A stretch of 64,000 nucleotides of DNA from an archaeon (GCA_018670085.1 JABHRS010000029.1:1-64000); one strand, 5' to 3'. Positions 51,362 to 60,271 are shown, counted from the stretch's first letter. A program made the numbers and translations. Notes: a model not told the origin generated them from the sequence alone.

Positions 51362-51565
51362 ATGATGTGTAACAAATGTAGTGGACTTATGGGTGGATTA
51401 CTTCTACTCGCGGGACTTGCTTTCTTACTGGTTGATATCGGTGTTTGGGCTTTCTGGGGAGTTAGTTGGTTTACAGTAGTATTCCTATTACTTGGATTTG
51501 CTAAAGTAGCTAAGGGAAAATGCCCTGACTGTTGCTCAGTAGAATCTGGTAAGAAGAAGAAATAA
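51362..51565 (+). CDS. small membrane protein with cysteine pairs
   Basis: 67 residues: MMCNKCSG carries CxxC at the N-terminus and KCPDCCSV carries another CxxC after two membrane helices, so both pairs lie on the same side and may bind zinc. Ends in KKKK. GAGGT lies before ATG 51362 as a Shine-Dalgarno. This type of protein is frequent in DPANN genomes; function unknown. Confidence 0.6.
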   Translation: MMCNKCSGLMGGLLLLAGLAFLLVDIGVWAFWGVSWFTVVFLLLGFAKVAKGKCPDCCSVESGKKKK

Positions 51566-51602
51566 TTTTTGTTTTTCTTTCTTTTTTTCTTTTTGTTTCT
51601 AG
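51566..51602 (+). terminator. T-rich terminator
   Basis: Pyrimidine stretch with runs of T5 to T7 directly after the stop of the small membrane gene. Confidence 0.5.
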
Positions 51603-51773
51603 AATAATTAATTTTGTGTTTTTTTCAATTTTAGCCCTACTTTATAAATGACTGATCTTTTTTTCTTGGAAAAATACAAAGATATATAAAGGCAAAAATG
51701 AGTTCTTTGTTATAAATTGTAATATTTGTGAATTTGATTAATAAAATTTTAAGAATACTGGGGCTATACAAAA

Positions 51774-53165
51774 ATGAACATCGATCACGTAATGAAATTG
51801 ATGGATCGGAAGAAAACTTCTCACAAAGGCGAAAATGGAAACGCCTTAGTAATTGGTGGTAGTGAAGAGTTCACTACTGCACCTGCCTTAGCTGCACTTG
51901 CTGCTATGCGAGCTGGATGCGACGCTGCAACCGTTGCTGCCCCTGAAAAAGTTGCTTGGACAATTAACATGCTTTCTTTGGACTTAATGACAATTAAGAT
52001 TCCAGGTGATACACTAAACATCAAAAATGTAAAAGACGCTCTAAGAGTTGCTGAATTTTATGACGCTGTATTAATTGGAAATGGAATTACTCGGCGTGGG
52101 GATAAATTTTGTCATACATTTGTTAGAAAGTGTATGAAACCAAAAATTATTGATGCAGATGCACTTAAAGCACTATCATTTAAAGATTTTTCAAATGCAA
52201 TTGTAACAGCACATGAAACTGAACTGGAAATTATGCTAGTTAACAGTGGAAAAGAGTTCTTACTTCAAAAACTTCGCGCATCAAATTATAAGGAGCGAGC
52301 TGAAATATTACAGGGTAACTTACGATATTTTTTACAAAACAACAATGTGCTTTTAGTAAAAGGTGCAACTGATATGATTATTTCTCGGAATAAAGTTGCT
52401 TTTAACAGAACTGGAAATCAAGGAATGACAAAAGCTGGGACTGGAGATATTTTAGCAGGACTTTGTTTAGGATTTTTATCAAAGACTGGAGATATGTTCA
52501 AAAGTGCAGTTGCAGCATCATTCATTAATGGATTTGTTGGTGATAAATTACTTGATGCAAAAAAGGGTTATACTTTTATCGCTTCAGATATCTTGTTAGA
52601 TATGGAGAAATTGCAAAAATCAGCTGAAGAACTTGGTGACCGAGAGCGAGTGGTACTTAAGCGAAAGGCTGATGTTAAACGAAAAGAAGATGAAGCACGG
52701 GCAAAGATTGTTGCGAAGGAGAAAGCTGAAAAATCAAAAGAAAAACTTCGATTAGAAAAAGAGAGATTAATAATTAAGAAAAAATTGGCTAAAGAGAAAG
52801 AAATAGAGCGAATTAAGAAAGATAAAGTAAAATCACAATTAATGAAACAAAAATTAGCAGAGAAGAAGAAAAAAGAAGCTGAGAAAAAGAAAGCTTTGAC
52901 ATTGAAGAAGAAAGCCTTAGCTGCTAAGAAAAAAGAAAAAGAAGCTAATCGTCGTAAAAAGTTAGCTGAGATGAAGAAAAAAGTAGCTTCTAAGAAGTCG
53001 ACAGCTAAGAAGAAAGTTGTGAAGAAAAAATCTGCAACTAAGAAAAAGCCTTCTAAAAAGAAAGCTGCTTCAAAAAAGAAGCCTGCAGCTAAAAAGAAAG
53101 CTGTTTCTAGGAAAAAAGTAGTTAAGAAAAAAGCTACAAAGAAAAAAAGTAAAAAGAAAAAATAA
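51774..53165 (+). CDS. nnrD: ADP-dependent NAD(P)H-hydrate dehydratase with histone-H1-like lysine tail
   Basis: 463 residues. Residues 1-285 are the YjeF C-terminal carbohydrate-kinase-like domain: GNALVIGGSEEFTTAPALAA, then LIGNGITRRG, and TGNQGMTKAGTGDILAGL with the catalytic GTGD. It repairs hydrated NAD(P)H. Residues 286-463 are an unusual tail of helical K/E repeats turning into KKKAASKKKPAAKKK, like the C-terminus of histone H1 or bacterial Hc1. The YjeF N-terminal epimerase domain is absent. The tail suggests binding to nucleic acid or membranes, which the enzyme itself does not need. Confidence 0.87.
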   Translation: MNIDHVMKLMDRKKTSHKGENGNALVIGGSEEFTTAPALAALAAMRAGCDAATVAAPEKVAWTINMLSLDLMTIKIPGDTLNIKNVKDALRVAEFYDAVLIGNGITRRGDKFCHTFVRKCMKPKIIDADALKALSFKDFSNAIVTAHETELEIMLVNSGKEFLLQKLRASNYKERAEILQGNLRYFLQNNNVLLVKGATDMIISRNKVAFNRTGNQGMTKAGTGDILAGLCLGFLSKTGDMFKSAVAASFINGFVGDKLLDAKKGYTFIASDILLDMEKLQKSAEELGDRERVVLKRKADVKRKEDEARAKIVAKEKAEKSKEKLRLEKERLIIKKKLAKEKEIERIKKDKVKSQLMKQKLAEKKKKEAEKKKALTLKKKALAAKKKEKEANRRKKLAEMKKKVASKKSTAKKKVVKKKSATKKKPSKKKAASKKKPAAKKKAVSRKKVVKKKATKKKSKKKK

Positions 53166-53179
53166 TTCTAATTTTTTAT

Positions 53180-54244
53180 TTAGTTTTGGTTTGATTTATC
53201 TGCGTTTTGAATAGTTTCTAAAATCATAGCAATTGCAGCTTCAGTGTGTTCTTTATTAAGAACTGCACCGCCAACTGTTTTATGACCACCGCCGCCACCA
53301 GTTCCAAATTTGGTTGCAATATCTTTACATAATTTTCCAATATCAATTTTACATCTATCTTTATGGAAAATGTTACAGCCAATTCCAAAGTAAACTAAAT
53401 CTTCATCTTTATCTTTGATGATCATTCCATAACTTGCCTGAGGGAATTTGATATATTGGTAAAACCTATCAACAATTCCTTTAGTTCTTCTAACTAACCT
53501 GTTATCTTGAACAATGGTTTTATGTTCTTCATTATATTTGATATAGGTATCAACTTGTTCACGCCATTCTACATGTCCAGTTAATCTTGCTTGATGAAAA
53601 AGTTCTGGTACAACTTGCAAAAGTTGTTTGTCTGAAAGAGGGGAATCTGCATTCTGGTCCGCTTTAGTTAAATTTTCTAAAAGTGTGTTGTTTAGAAAAA
53701 TATCTCTTGTGTGGACAAATGAAGAGAGAATATGGGCTTTAAGCAAAGTGCTTGCTTGATGCTTTGGATCTTGTTGATAGTAAGATTCTTTGATCTCTTC
53801 TGAGGTATAATCAGCACTATCGTTTTTGTCCATTGCAATTTTGAAATCTTCAAGTTCTTTTGAAATTTCTACTCCTTTGTTTTTGAGCATTGTTATTAAC
53901 TGACCAGTACAACTTGGTAGAAGCTCCCAATGTTCATGCGCATGTAAGTCTCTTTTTGGTTTTGCGCTGCTATGATGATCAACCCACATAAATACTTTTT
54001 TTTCTTCTGGTAGAGGTAAATCCAAAACAATGTCGAATTCTGTTAATTCGATCTCTCCTGTTTGCATTTTAGCTGGTCTTTGACCAAGGACTGGAATTTG
54101 AGTTATTTGTTCACGAGTTAAGTTTTGTCCGGTAAGTTCGTTAAAATATCTTTTAACGATCCAGGCACTGTAAAAACCGTCGCTGCAACCAGAATGAGTT
54201 AAGATTCTGAAATTTAGATTGTTTTCTTTATTTTCATTTGTCAT
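53180..54244 (-). CDS. DHH-family phosphoesterase
   Basis: 354 residues from ATG 54244 (MTNENKENN); the 69 residues before it in the track are a translation of the divergent gene's lysine codons. Motifs: LTHSGCSDGFYSAW (DHH motif I region with D), FDIVLDLPLP, and MWVDHHSSAKP (the DHH signature). The C-terminal DHHA1-like part has KFGTGGGGGHKTVGGAVL. Members cleave phosphodiesters in short RNAs, c-di-AMP or nanoRNA. Divergent from the voltage-sensor-like gene; convergent with nnrD. Confidence 0.85.
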   Translation of the reverse strand: MTNENKENNLNFRILTHSGCSDGFYSAWIVKRYFNELTGQNLTREQITQIPVLGQRPAKMQTGEIELTEFDIVLDLPLPEEKKVFMWVDHHSSAKPKRDLHAHEHWELLPSCTGQLITMLKNKGVEISKELEDFKIAMDKNDSADYTSEEIKESYYQQDPKHQASTLLKAHILSSFVHTRDIFLNNTLLENLTKADQNADSPLSDKQLLQVVPELFHQARLTGHVEWREQVDTYIKYNEEHKTIVQDNRLVRRTKGIVDRFYQYIKFPQASYGMIIKDKDEDLVYFGIGCNIFHKDRCKIDIGKLCKDIATKFGTGGGGGHKTVGGAVLNKEHTEAAIAMILETIQNADKSNQN

Positions 54245-54299
54245 AGTTATGGTAATTAACGAAAAGTATATTAAAGGTTTTTGTATTCTTTTAAGTGGA

Positions 54300-54902
54300 A
54301 TGGTGGTAAAGAAGAAAAAAAGGGCAATTTCTTTGAAGAAAAAAGCTTCTAAGAAAAAGCAGTCTGCTACAAGAAAGGAAACTAGCAGTAAAAAACCTAA
54401 AGTTAAACTGCATACATTATCACCATTTTGGGAAAAAGTTGAACATATCAATTCTTGGTTAATCCCACCAGCTGTTTTATCACTAGCAATAATTATTGTT
54501 GCAGAATTATTTTTTGAAATTCATAGTCATTTTTGGGAAGAAGTGATTCATATTGCGGATTGGATAATTATTGCAATATTTGTAGTTGATTTGATTTTTA
54601 TTTATTATCATGTTAGAAACTGGAAAATATTCTTTACTCGGTTCTGGCTTGATATCTTAGCAGTATTTCCATTTATCTTATTTTTTAGAGGTTTAGGTGG
54701 AGTGTTTAGATTGTTTAGAATCTCCGAAGAACTATTTTTTGGACAAACTTTGTTGCATGAAGGACTTGAAGTTCGAAAGGCTTCAGCTGCTGTTAAAGGG
54801 CAAAGGCTTGCAAAGTATCTAAGGATGGGAGCTCGAGGAATTAGGGTTGTAACTAAAAGTAAATTCTTTACAGCGTTTAAGAAAGCTAAGCGACGTAAGT
54901 AA
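54300..54902 (+). CDS. voltage-sensor-like membrane protein without pore
   Basis: 200 residues from ATG 54300 (MVVKKKKRAIS). A lysine-rich cytoplasmic start of about 40 residues is followed by four helices resembling S1-S4 of Kv-type channels: IADWIIIAIFVVDLIFIYYHVRNW as S2, FFTRFWLDILAVFPFILFF as S3, and VFRLFRISEE as a short S4 with arginines. There is no S5-P-S6 pore or selectivity filter; the chain ends with a basic tail. Could be a voltage-sensing subunit, a proton channel, or just a truncated relative. Confidence 0.62.
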   Translation: MVVKKKKRAISLKKKASKKKQSATRKETSSKKPKVKLHTLSPFWEKVEHINSWLIPPAVLSLAIIIVAELFFEIHSHFWEEVIHIADWIIIAIFVVDLIFIYYHVRNWKIFFTRFWLDILAVFPFILFFRGLGGVFRLFRISEELFFGQTLLHEGLEVRKASAAVKGQRLAKYLRMGARGIRVVTKSKFFTAFKKAKRRK

Positions 54903-54926
54903 TTTAAGAAATTGAAGCGTGAATTG

Positions 54927-56288
54927 TTATTCTGAAAGAATGAAATCTAATCTTTTTTTATGATCTCCTCTAGGTAATTTTTTTGGTTTTTTGATTACTT
55001 GTAGTGGAGTTTTTGGTTTTTTCCTTTTTCCCCACATTTCTGGGAGGTCAAACCTTATATCCATTCTTGCTTGGGTGAATTGTCCATGACTTAGCTGATG
55101 ATCGGGATTATTCTCATTGTAAAGCTCTCTTAGTTCTGTGTAGAATCTACAACTATCATCATCAATTCTGTCTTGTAACCATTTTTCTTGTCCGTTTAAT
55201 CGATCTTGTGGATTGGATTTTTTTTCTTTCTTTTTTTTGATTATAGGTTTCAAAATTTCCACTACAGTTCTATCTTGGTCTAGAAGATTGGTATAATGAG
55301 GAGATTGAAGCTTTATCAAAGTTTTGTTTCGTAGTTGACGTACTCTTTCTCCACCAATTTGTAGTTCTTTTCCAATTTCACTCATCCTGTAGTTTGTATC
55401 CTCAATAAATCCATAAAATTTTTTAATTATTACTCTTTCTCTCTCTGATAATCTTTTTATAACATTGTCAACATTAATCTCTAACTCTTTATGATAAATT
55501 TGATTACTTAGAAAATCTGTAGCGTTCGGATCTTCAATTCCCATAAATTCACTTTCAAATTCTTTATCTTTATTGAAGGTTTTAAAAATGAAGTCTTCGT
55601 CAGTTAAATCTTCATAACTTAGATCTAGATAATCATTATTTTTTGACAGAACTATTGCAGCTGCGATAGATGAAAAGTCTTGATCACTTGGTCTTCTGGT
55701 GATTATATCATCTAGGCCGTTGGTGGTTGTGGATAATAATTTATCTGCAGGGAGAGTGGGGTCAGTAATTTTTGTGGTTTCAATTTCTATGACGTGTGGA
55801 ATTTTAATTAACCCTCTAGTATTAAGGTGATGCCTTTGCATATAACTTAATGCAGTATTATTAATCCAAACGCTTGTTTTGGCAATATTTGGGTTATAAC
55901 GACTGAATAGTTCTATTAGTTTCATTGAGGCTTCATTTACTAATTCAGCATGTTCAAGCTTTGTACCTTTGATAGTTACACTTGCTAAACCAACAGTTAC
56001 ATATCCTGTTGAAATTTTTTTTGCTAGTGCATAAAGCCATGGTTGAACTCCTTCAACAATCATATTAACTCTTTCAGAGTAGAATGCTTCTCCTTTTCTT
56101 TCTTTTAGTTCTTCCCTGGAAGAAACGTAGTTTGGATTTTTTTTGCCAGCTATTTTTGGAGTTTGAAAACTTGGACCATATTTTTGAACTAAATGATCGT
56201 AGTAACCTTTAGTTAGAAAGTCAATCTCTTTCCTATTATCAAATTGTTTGTTAACACTGAATGGGGATGTTTTCACTGGATTCATCAT
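54927..56288 (-). CDS. sigma-70-like protein
   Basis: 453 residues from ATG 56288. The track start (TTG 56312) lies on the TATA box (56311-56320), and ATG 56288 sits 28 bp downstream. Residues about 110-165 match sigma region 2-3: LVNEASMKLIELFSRYNP parallels DLIQEGNIGLMKAVEKFDP, SVWINNTALSYMQRH parallels the aromatic promoter-melting helix, and RGLIKIPHVI parallels RTIRIP. Residues about 272-332 match region 4: RLSERERVIIKKFYGF, then MSEIGKELQIGGERVRQLRNKTLIKL, the canonical -35-binding helix-turn-helix. A 110-residue separating region holds acidic stretches, and a basic C-terminal domain (333-453) is unrecognised. Archaeal RNA polymerase normally uses TBP and TFB. Whether it binds polymerase is unknown. 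Confidence 0.82.
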   Translation of the reverse strand: MMNPVKTSPFSVNKQFDNRKEIDFLTKGYYDHLVQKYGPSFQTPKIAGKKNPNYVSSREELKERKGEAFYSERVNMIVEGVQPWLYALAKKISTGYVTVGLASVTIKGTKLEHAELVNEASMKLIELFSRYNPNIAKTSVWINNTALSYMQRHHLNTRGLIKIPHVIEIETTKITDPTLPADKLLSTTTNGLDDIITRRPSDQDFSSIAAAIVLSKNNDYLDLSYEDLTDEDFIFKTFNKDKEFESEFMGIEDPNATDFLSNQIYHKELEINVDNVIKRLSERERVIIKKFYGFIEDTNYRMSEIGKELQIGGERVRQLRNKTLIKLQSPHYTNLLDQDRTVVEILKPIIKKKKEKKSNPQDRLNGQEKWLQDRIDDDSCRFYTELRELYNENNPDHQLSHGQFTQARMDIRFDLPEMWGKRKKPKTPLQVIKKPKKLPRGDHKKRLDFILSE

Positions 56289-56310
56289 ATATTGTCTTTT
56301 TTGGGACAAC

Positions 56311-56320
56311 ACTTATAAAC
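56311..56320 (-). promoter_or_regulatory. TATA-box promoter of the sigma-70-like gene
   Basis: GTTTATAAGT on the minus strand, 28 bp before ATG 56288. The sigma-like gene itself thus appears to use an ordinary archaeal promoter. Confidence 0.55.
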
Positions 56321-56395
56321 TTTCTGGAAGGGATGTTACTTTAGAGTAGTTATCAGTAAAGGTATCTATTTTTAGAAGAGATTTTGGAAATTGCT

Positions 56396-58564
56396 TCACT
56401 TAACTTTCACACCATCAATTATAATGTAAGTCCAAAGCAAAGCGTGTTTCTTTGTGATTCTGATCTTAATCCCAGCTTCAGCAAAGATATTAGTTAATTC
56501 TTCATCAGATTCGATCCACTCTACATTTGGAATAACCCAAAAGAATTTATCGTAATCAACAATATGGATACTTGCGCCTTTTTCTAACTGATTTGAAATT
56601 TTATGAATAATTAATTTTGGTTTTTGCATATAACTTAACATCCCAATTGAGATGAAATGATGCGCTTTGAGTGGTAAATTTAACTTGAAGTCATCTAAAG
56701 TTTCATCGTGTAATGTATGCACTTGAGGAAGGTCTTTGGTTGCTTGTTTAGTTTTAGCAACATTATGTTTACTGGTATCAATTGCTACAACATGTCCTGA
56801 TGGACCAACTAGTTTTGCAAGTTCTTTAGTAAGGGTTCCAATACCACACCCGTATTCCATAATTACTCTATTTTTAACCCGGTACTTTGACCCATGGGCA
56901 ATTAATTTTTCTAAAACTTTTTTGTGTACTGGTGAACTCAAATGTAATTTTTCAGCTAGCACCGCAAAATAAGATAGAACTTCGTTAACTTGGTTTATTG
57001 CTTTTGGATTATAATACATCTCTACAATAAAGTAAAGCGGAATTCCAAGTAAAATGAAGGAAATTGCTAAACTAATAATTGAAGTTGCAGCAGCTCCTTC
57101 TAACCAAATCCAATTTCCAACTAAAACTGCAAAAAATAACACTAGTAAAATTGGTCCAAGTTTTGGCCACGGTGCTATGAATGGACGTTCCAAATTAGCT
57201 TCTTTTTCTCGAAGCCTTGGTACTGCCATAATAACTAAAGAAAGAACTAGAAGAGCAATTAACACATAAATCAAATATGTGGTACGATAAGGGTCACTCC
57301 AATTTAATAAAGTTCCTTGAAAAATAAACCAAGTGAAAATTGAAATCATAATTGTTTGAAATATTACTGCACGGTGCGGAGAATTATGTTTTGGATGTAA
57401 TTTGGCAAAATGAGTTGGAAATAACTTGTCTTTTGCCATTGCTTGAAGTAACCTGGAAGATGCAATTGGCCAGGCTGCAGCAGCTCCAATGATCACAAGA
57501 TACATCCCAAAGACAATGTACTGTTGACCAAATGAGCCAAGAGTGTTTAAGGCTTGTAGGGCCCAAGGCCTGGCATCACTAATGTAATCAGTGTAGCTAA
57601 CAGTTGCAATTGATGTGATAATTACAAGCAAAATTAGAACTGCACAAATTCCAAGTGCTTTGAATAATAACTTTGGAAGCTCTCTGCTATCTTTAGCTTC
57701 GTTTGCCATGTATGTAATAGCTTCGAAACCAAAAAATGCTTCCATAATTAAAAATATAGAAAGCAACAAATGAGTAAATATACCAATGTTTCCAGCATGA
57801 GTAAAGAAAGGAGTGAAATGACTCATTTGAAAAGGAGATGAAAATCCTCCACCTGAAAATATCGAAGGTAAATCAATAAAACTCGGAACAATAAACATAG
57901 TAACAACTAAGATACTAAAAAATCCAAAGGCAACTAACATGCTGGCTCCGGCATCTATTCCACGATATGCCATGTAGTTTAGTGCAACAATCCAAAGCGC
58001 GGAAAATCCAACTCTGAGCCAAAAGGCCGCCATCCCAGCTTCTGGAATAAAATATTCAGCTGCAGCTACAATGTTTAGTGCCATTCCTAAATTTCCAGCT
58101 AGCCAAATTAACCACCCACCCATAAACGCTATGCCTCTTGGGTATGCTCGTTTACAAAAGTAATATGTTCCTCCACTGCTTGGGAGCATTCCAAGTAATT
58201 CACCAATGTAGAGCATAATACCAGCTGCTAGTAAAAATACTGCAACCCAGGCGATGATACTTGCAGGGCCACTACTAATCATCCCTAAACTTGGAAGATA
58301 GAAAAGGGAACTTCCTAAAATTGAGTTGATTAATATGAATAGAAGGACGCCACTTGATAGTTTTCTTGAGGTGGTAGCATCACTAAGTGAAATGTTATTA
58401 TTGTTCTGATCTTTAATATTTGCTTCTTGGATTTTTTGATTTTTGATTTTTTCTTTCAATTCTGGGTGTTCTTTTAGAAGTTTTTTTTCACGTTTTTTTT
58501 TCTCTTTTTCAGCTTTTTTTGGGTCAGTGATCATATAATCCCAGAATTCTCTTAACCCTCCCAT
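56396..58564 (-). CDS. APC-family amino acid permease fused to SAM methyltransferase domain
   Basis: 722 residues. A charged 65-residue N-terminus is followed by about twelve membrane helices of an APC transporter (ILGSSLFYLPSLGMIS is the TM1 unwound region, then GGTYYFCKRAYPRG). Residues about 530-722 are a class I methyltransferase (VIMEYGCGIGTLTKELAKLVG, then VAIDTSKHN, and ILDYD-like HIVDYDKFF). The methyltransferase was probably a separate gene once; no stop or frameshift lies between. AGGTG before ATG 58564 is a Shine-Dalgarno. The transported substrate is probably an amino acid or amine, which the fused domain might methylate. Confidence 0.83.
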   Translation of the reverse strand: MGGLREFWDYMITDPKKAEKEKKKREKKLLKEHPELKEKIKNQKIQEANIKDQNNNNISLSDATTSRKLSSGVLLFILINSILGSSLFYLPSLGMISSGPASIIAWVAVFLLAAGIMLYIGELLGMLPSSGGTYYFCKRAYPRGIAFMGGWLIWLAGNLGMALNIVAAAEYFIPEAGMAAFWLRVGFSALWIVALNYMAYRGIDAGASMLVAFGFFSILVVTMFIVPSFIDLPSIFSGGGFSSPFQMSHFTPFFTHAGNIGIFTHLLLSIFLIMEAFFGFEAITYMANEAKDSRELPKLLFKALGICAVLILLVIITSIATVSYTDYISDARPWALQALNTLGSFGQQYIVFGMYLVIIGAAAAWPIASSRLLQAMAKDKLFPTHFAKLHPKHNSPHRAVIFQTIMISIFTWFIFQGTLLNWSDPYRTTYLIYVLIALLVLSLVIMAVPRLREKEANLERPFIAPWPKLGPILLVLFFAVLVGNWIWLEGAAATSIISLAISFILLGIPLYFIVEMYYNPKAINQVNEVLSYFAVLAEKLHLSSPVHKKVLEKLIAHGSKYRVKNRVIMEYGCGIGTLTKELAKLVGPSGHVVAIDTSKHNVAKTKQATKDLPQVHTLHDETLDDFKLNLPLKAHHFISIGMLSYMQKPKLIIHKISNQLEKGASIHIVDYDKFFWVIPNVEWIESDEELTNIFAEAGIKIRITKKHALLWTYIIIDGVKVK

Positions 58565-58764
58565 CTTAAAGCACCTTTTTTGTTTGTAATTATAAATAAA
58601 ATAAAGTGATTTTTGTTTATTAAAGTTGCGACATTACTAGATTTTTTAGTCTTTAAATTTTCAAAAAACGAAAACTATAAAAGAGAGTTATTTACAAATT
58701 CTGATATAATTAAATTTTAACAATTATGATTTTTTAAGATTTGATTTTTAGGGAGGAAAAAATA

Positions 58765-59151
58765 ATGGAATTAATTTCGTTTTATCAAAATATGGGTAGT
58801 TTTTTATCATTAATATTAGTTGTTGCACTTTGGGATTTATTTTGGAAGGCTATAGCTATGTGGAGAGCTGCTAAACGTGATTCGAAAGTTTGGTTTGTAT
58901 TGCTACTTGTGTTAAACACAGCAGGATTGTTGCCAATTTTGTATATTGTATTCACATCAGACTTTAAGAAATTCAAAAAAGGGTCTTCAGCTCAAAAGAA
59001 ACAAGTTGAAGCTAAGAAAGAAGCAGCTGTTTTGAGTGCAGATACAAAAGTTGCTAAGGATGTTAAAGTAGCAAAAGTAACTAAAAAATCTTCTAAGAAG
59101 AAAAAAGTTGCAACAAAAAAAAATAAAGCTTCAAAATCTTCCAAAAAATAG
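58765..59151 (+). CDS. DUF5652-like small membrane protein with lysine-rich tail
   Basis: 128 residues from ATG 58765, fixed by GGGAGG eight bases before it. Two membrane helices around WDLFWKAIAMWRAAKRDSKVW and NTAGLLPILYIVF match the DUF5652 pattern, common in DPANN and CPR genomes. Residues 75-128 are K/A/V repeats ending KKSSKKKKVATKKNKASKSSKK, an H1-like tail similar to that of nnrD and the voltage-sensor-like protein. Function unknown. Confidence 0.7.
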   Translation: MELISFYQNMGSFLSLILVVALWDLFWKAIAMWRAAKRDSKVWFVLLLVLNTAGLLPILYIVFTSDFKKFKKGSSAQKKQVEAKKEAAVLSADTKVAKDVKVAKVTKKSSKKKKVATKKNKASKSSKK

Positions 59152-59178
59152 TTAAATTTCTTTTTTTCTTTTTTATTT

Positions 59179-59505
59179 ATGACATTATCATTTTCTGAAA
59201 AAGTGTATTCTAAATTGAAATTAGTGCCACCTGGTTATATTGTAACTTACGCTTCTCTTGCAAAGGCTGTAGGCTCAATTGGAGGATCGCGCGCGGTTGG
59301 AAATGCGTTGAATAAAAATCCAAATGCTCCAAAAGTTCCATGTCACAGAGTTGTTTGTTCTGATGGGAAAGTTGGTGGTTATGCGTTTGGTGTTAACAAG
59401 AAAATTGAGATTTTGAAAAATGAAGGAATTACTGTAGTAAATGGCAAAGTTGTGGGTTTTGAAAAGAAAAAATGGAAATTTAGACAAATAAATCTTTTGA
59501 AATAG
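59179..59505 (+). CDS. MGMT/alkyltransferase-like DNA-binding domain protein
   Basis: 108 residues equal to the C-terminal domain of O6-alkylguanine-DNA alkyltransferase: GYIVTYASLAKAVGSIGGSRAVGNALNKNP is the helix-turn-helix, and VPCHRVV holds the acceptor cysteine. The N-terminal domain is missing, as in many archaeal and alkyltransferase-like forms; with the cysteine present it may be active. It removes alkyl groups from guanine irreversibly. Close behind the DUF5652-like gene. Confidence 0.88.
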   Translation: MTLSFSEKVYSKLKLVPPGYIVTYASLAKAVGSIGGSRAVGNALNKNPNAPKVPCHRVVCSDGKVGGYAFGVNKKIEILKNEGITVVNGKVVGFEKKKWKFRQINLLK

Positions 59506-60121
59506 TTGCTGGCCCTGGTGATTTTTCTGCACCAATTGCAGTTGATGCTGCACGAAGACTATCATATGCATCGCCCAAACAAGAATTATTTGAGGCAAAA
59601 AATCTGTTGTATGTGAAATTATGTTGTTCTTGATCAGCTGATTTTGGACGAGGATATACTAATGAAATGTAAGTTCCAAGTGCTGAACCAATATTAACAT
59701 CTTTAAATGAAGATAAAGCCTCCCTTAAATTTCCAATTGTGTTTGAAAATGTATCTGCTAAAGACAAAACTCCAACTGCAGAATAACCTGGGTTATCTGT
59801 AGAAGCTACTCCAGGAGAGGGAAATTGAACTGTTAGATATGCAGTTGTATTGGAAGACCTTGATAATAAATAAGCAGTAGATTTTCTGGAGTTTACAACC
59901 GCAGAACGAAGATCAACTGGTGGATTAACTGAAGCTCTTCTAAAAGTTTCAACATGGTCGATAGCAAATTCACGGAGTTCTAGAGCTGCTAATCTGATTC
60001 CAGGGTTTGTATATAATCCAACTTCGCAAATATAAGGTAATCTTGCAGGTATTGAATGACTTTTGATAACGGCATCTCGAAGCTCTGATAATCTATCTAG
60101 TTGTTTTATGGTTCTTAACAT
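59480..60121 (-). CDS. hypothetical protein
   Basis: 213 residues from ATG 60121; ACTTTATAAATAAC about 26 bp upstream marks this codon rather than 60130. Sequence is soluble and alanine/serine-rich (RLAALELREFAIDHVETFRRAS, then AYLTVQFPSPG). No family recognised. The 3' end overlaps the convergent MGMT-like gene by 26 bases. Confidence 0.5.
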   Translation of the reverse strand: MLRTIKQLDRLSELRDAVIKSHSIPARLPYICEVGLYTNPGIRLAALELREFAIDHVETFRRASVNPPVDLRSAVVNSRKSTAYLLSRSSNTTAYLTVQFPSPGVASTDNPGYSAVGVLSLADTFSNTIGNLREALSSFKDVNIGSALGTYISLVYPRPKSADQEQHNFTYNRFFASNNSCLGDAYDSLRAASTAIGAEKSPGPATISKDLFV

Positions 60122-60237
60122 AAGTATCAAAAATTGCTAGTTATTTATAAAGTTCACTACTCTTAATGGATAAACAAAGTAATGGTTGTGTTAATTTAAA
60201 AATTGAGAAAATAAGGTTGATAGTTAAGAATTACTAA

Positions 60238-60270
60238 TTAAAAAAATTAAAAATTAAAAATTAAAAAAAA
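60238..60270 (-). terminator. T-rich terminator after aglB
   Basis: On the minus strand a series of T5-T9 runs separated by AA directly follows the AglB stop codon; the DNA is a short tandem AAAAATT array. Confidence 0.5.
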
Positions 60271-60271
60271 A

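Noticed and set aside
54927-56288. Idea that the contig is bacterial because of the sigma-like gene
   Set aside because: The intron-bearing tRNA, TATA boxes at fixed distance, AglB and the absence of other bacterial core genes in the window argue for an archaeon; assembly chimerism cannot be fully excluded from sequence alone.
60238-60270. AAAAATT array as a CRISPR-like or functional repeat
   Set aside because: Short low-complexity run at a gene end that works as a T-rich terminator on the minus strand; no spacers.
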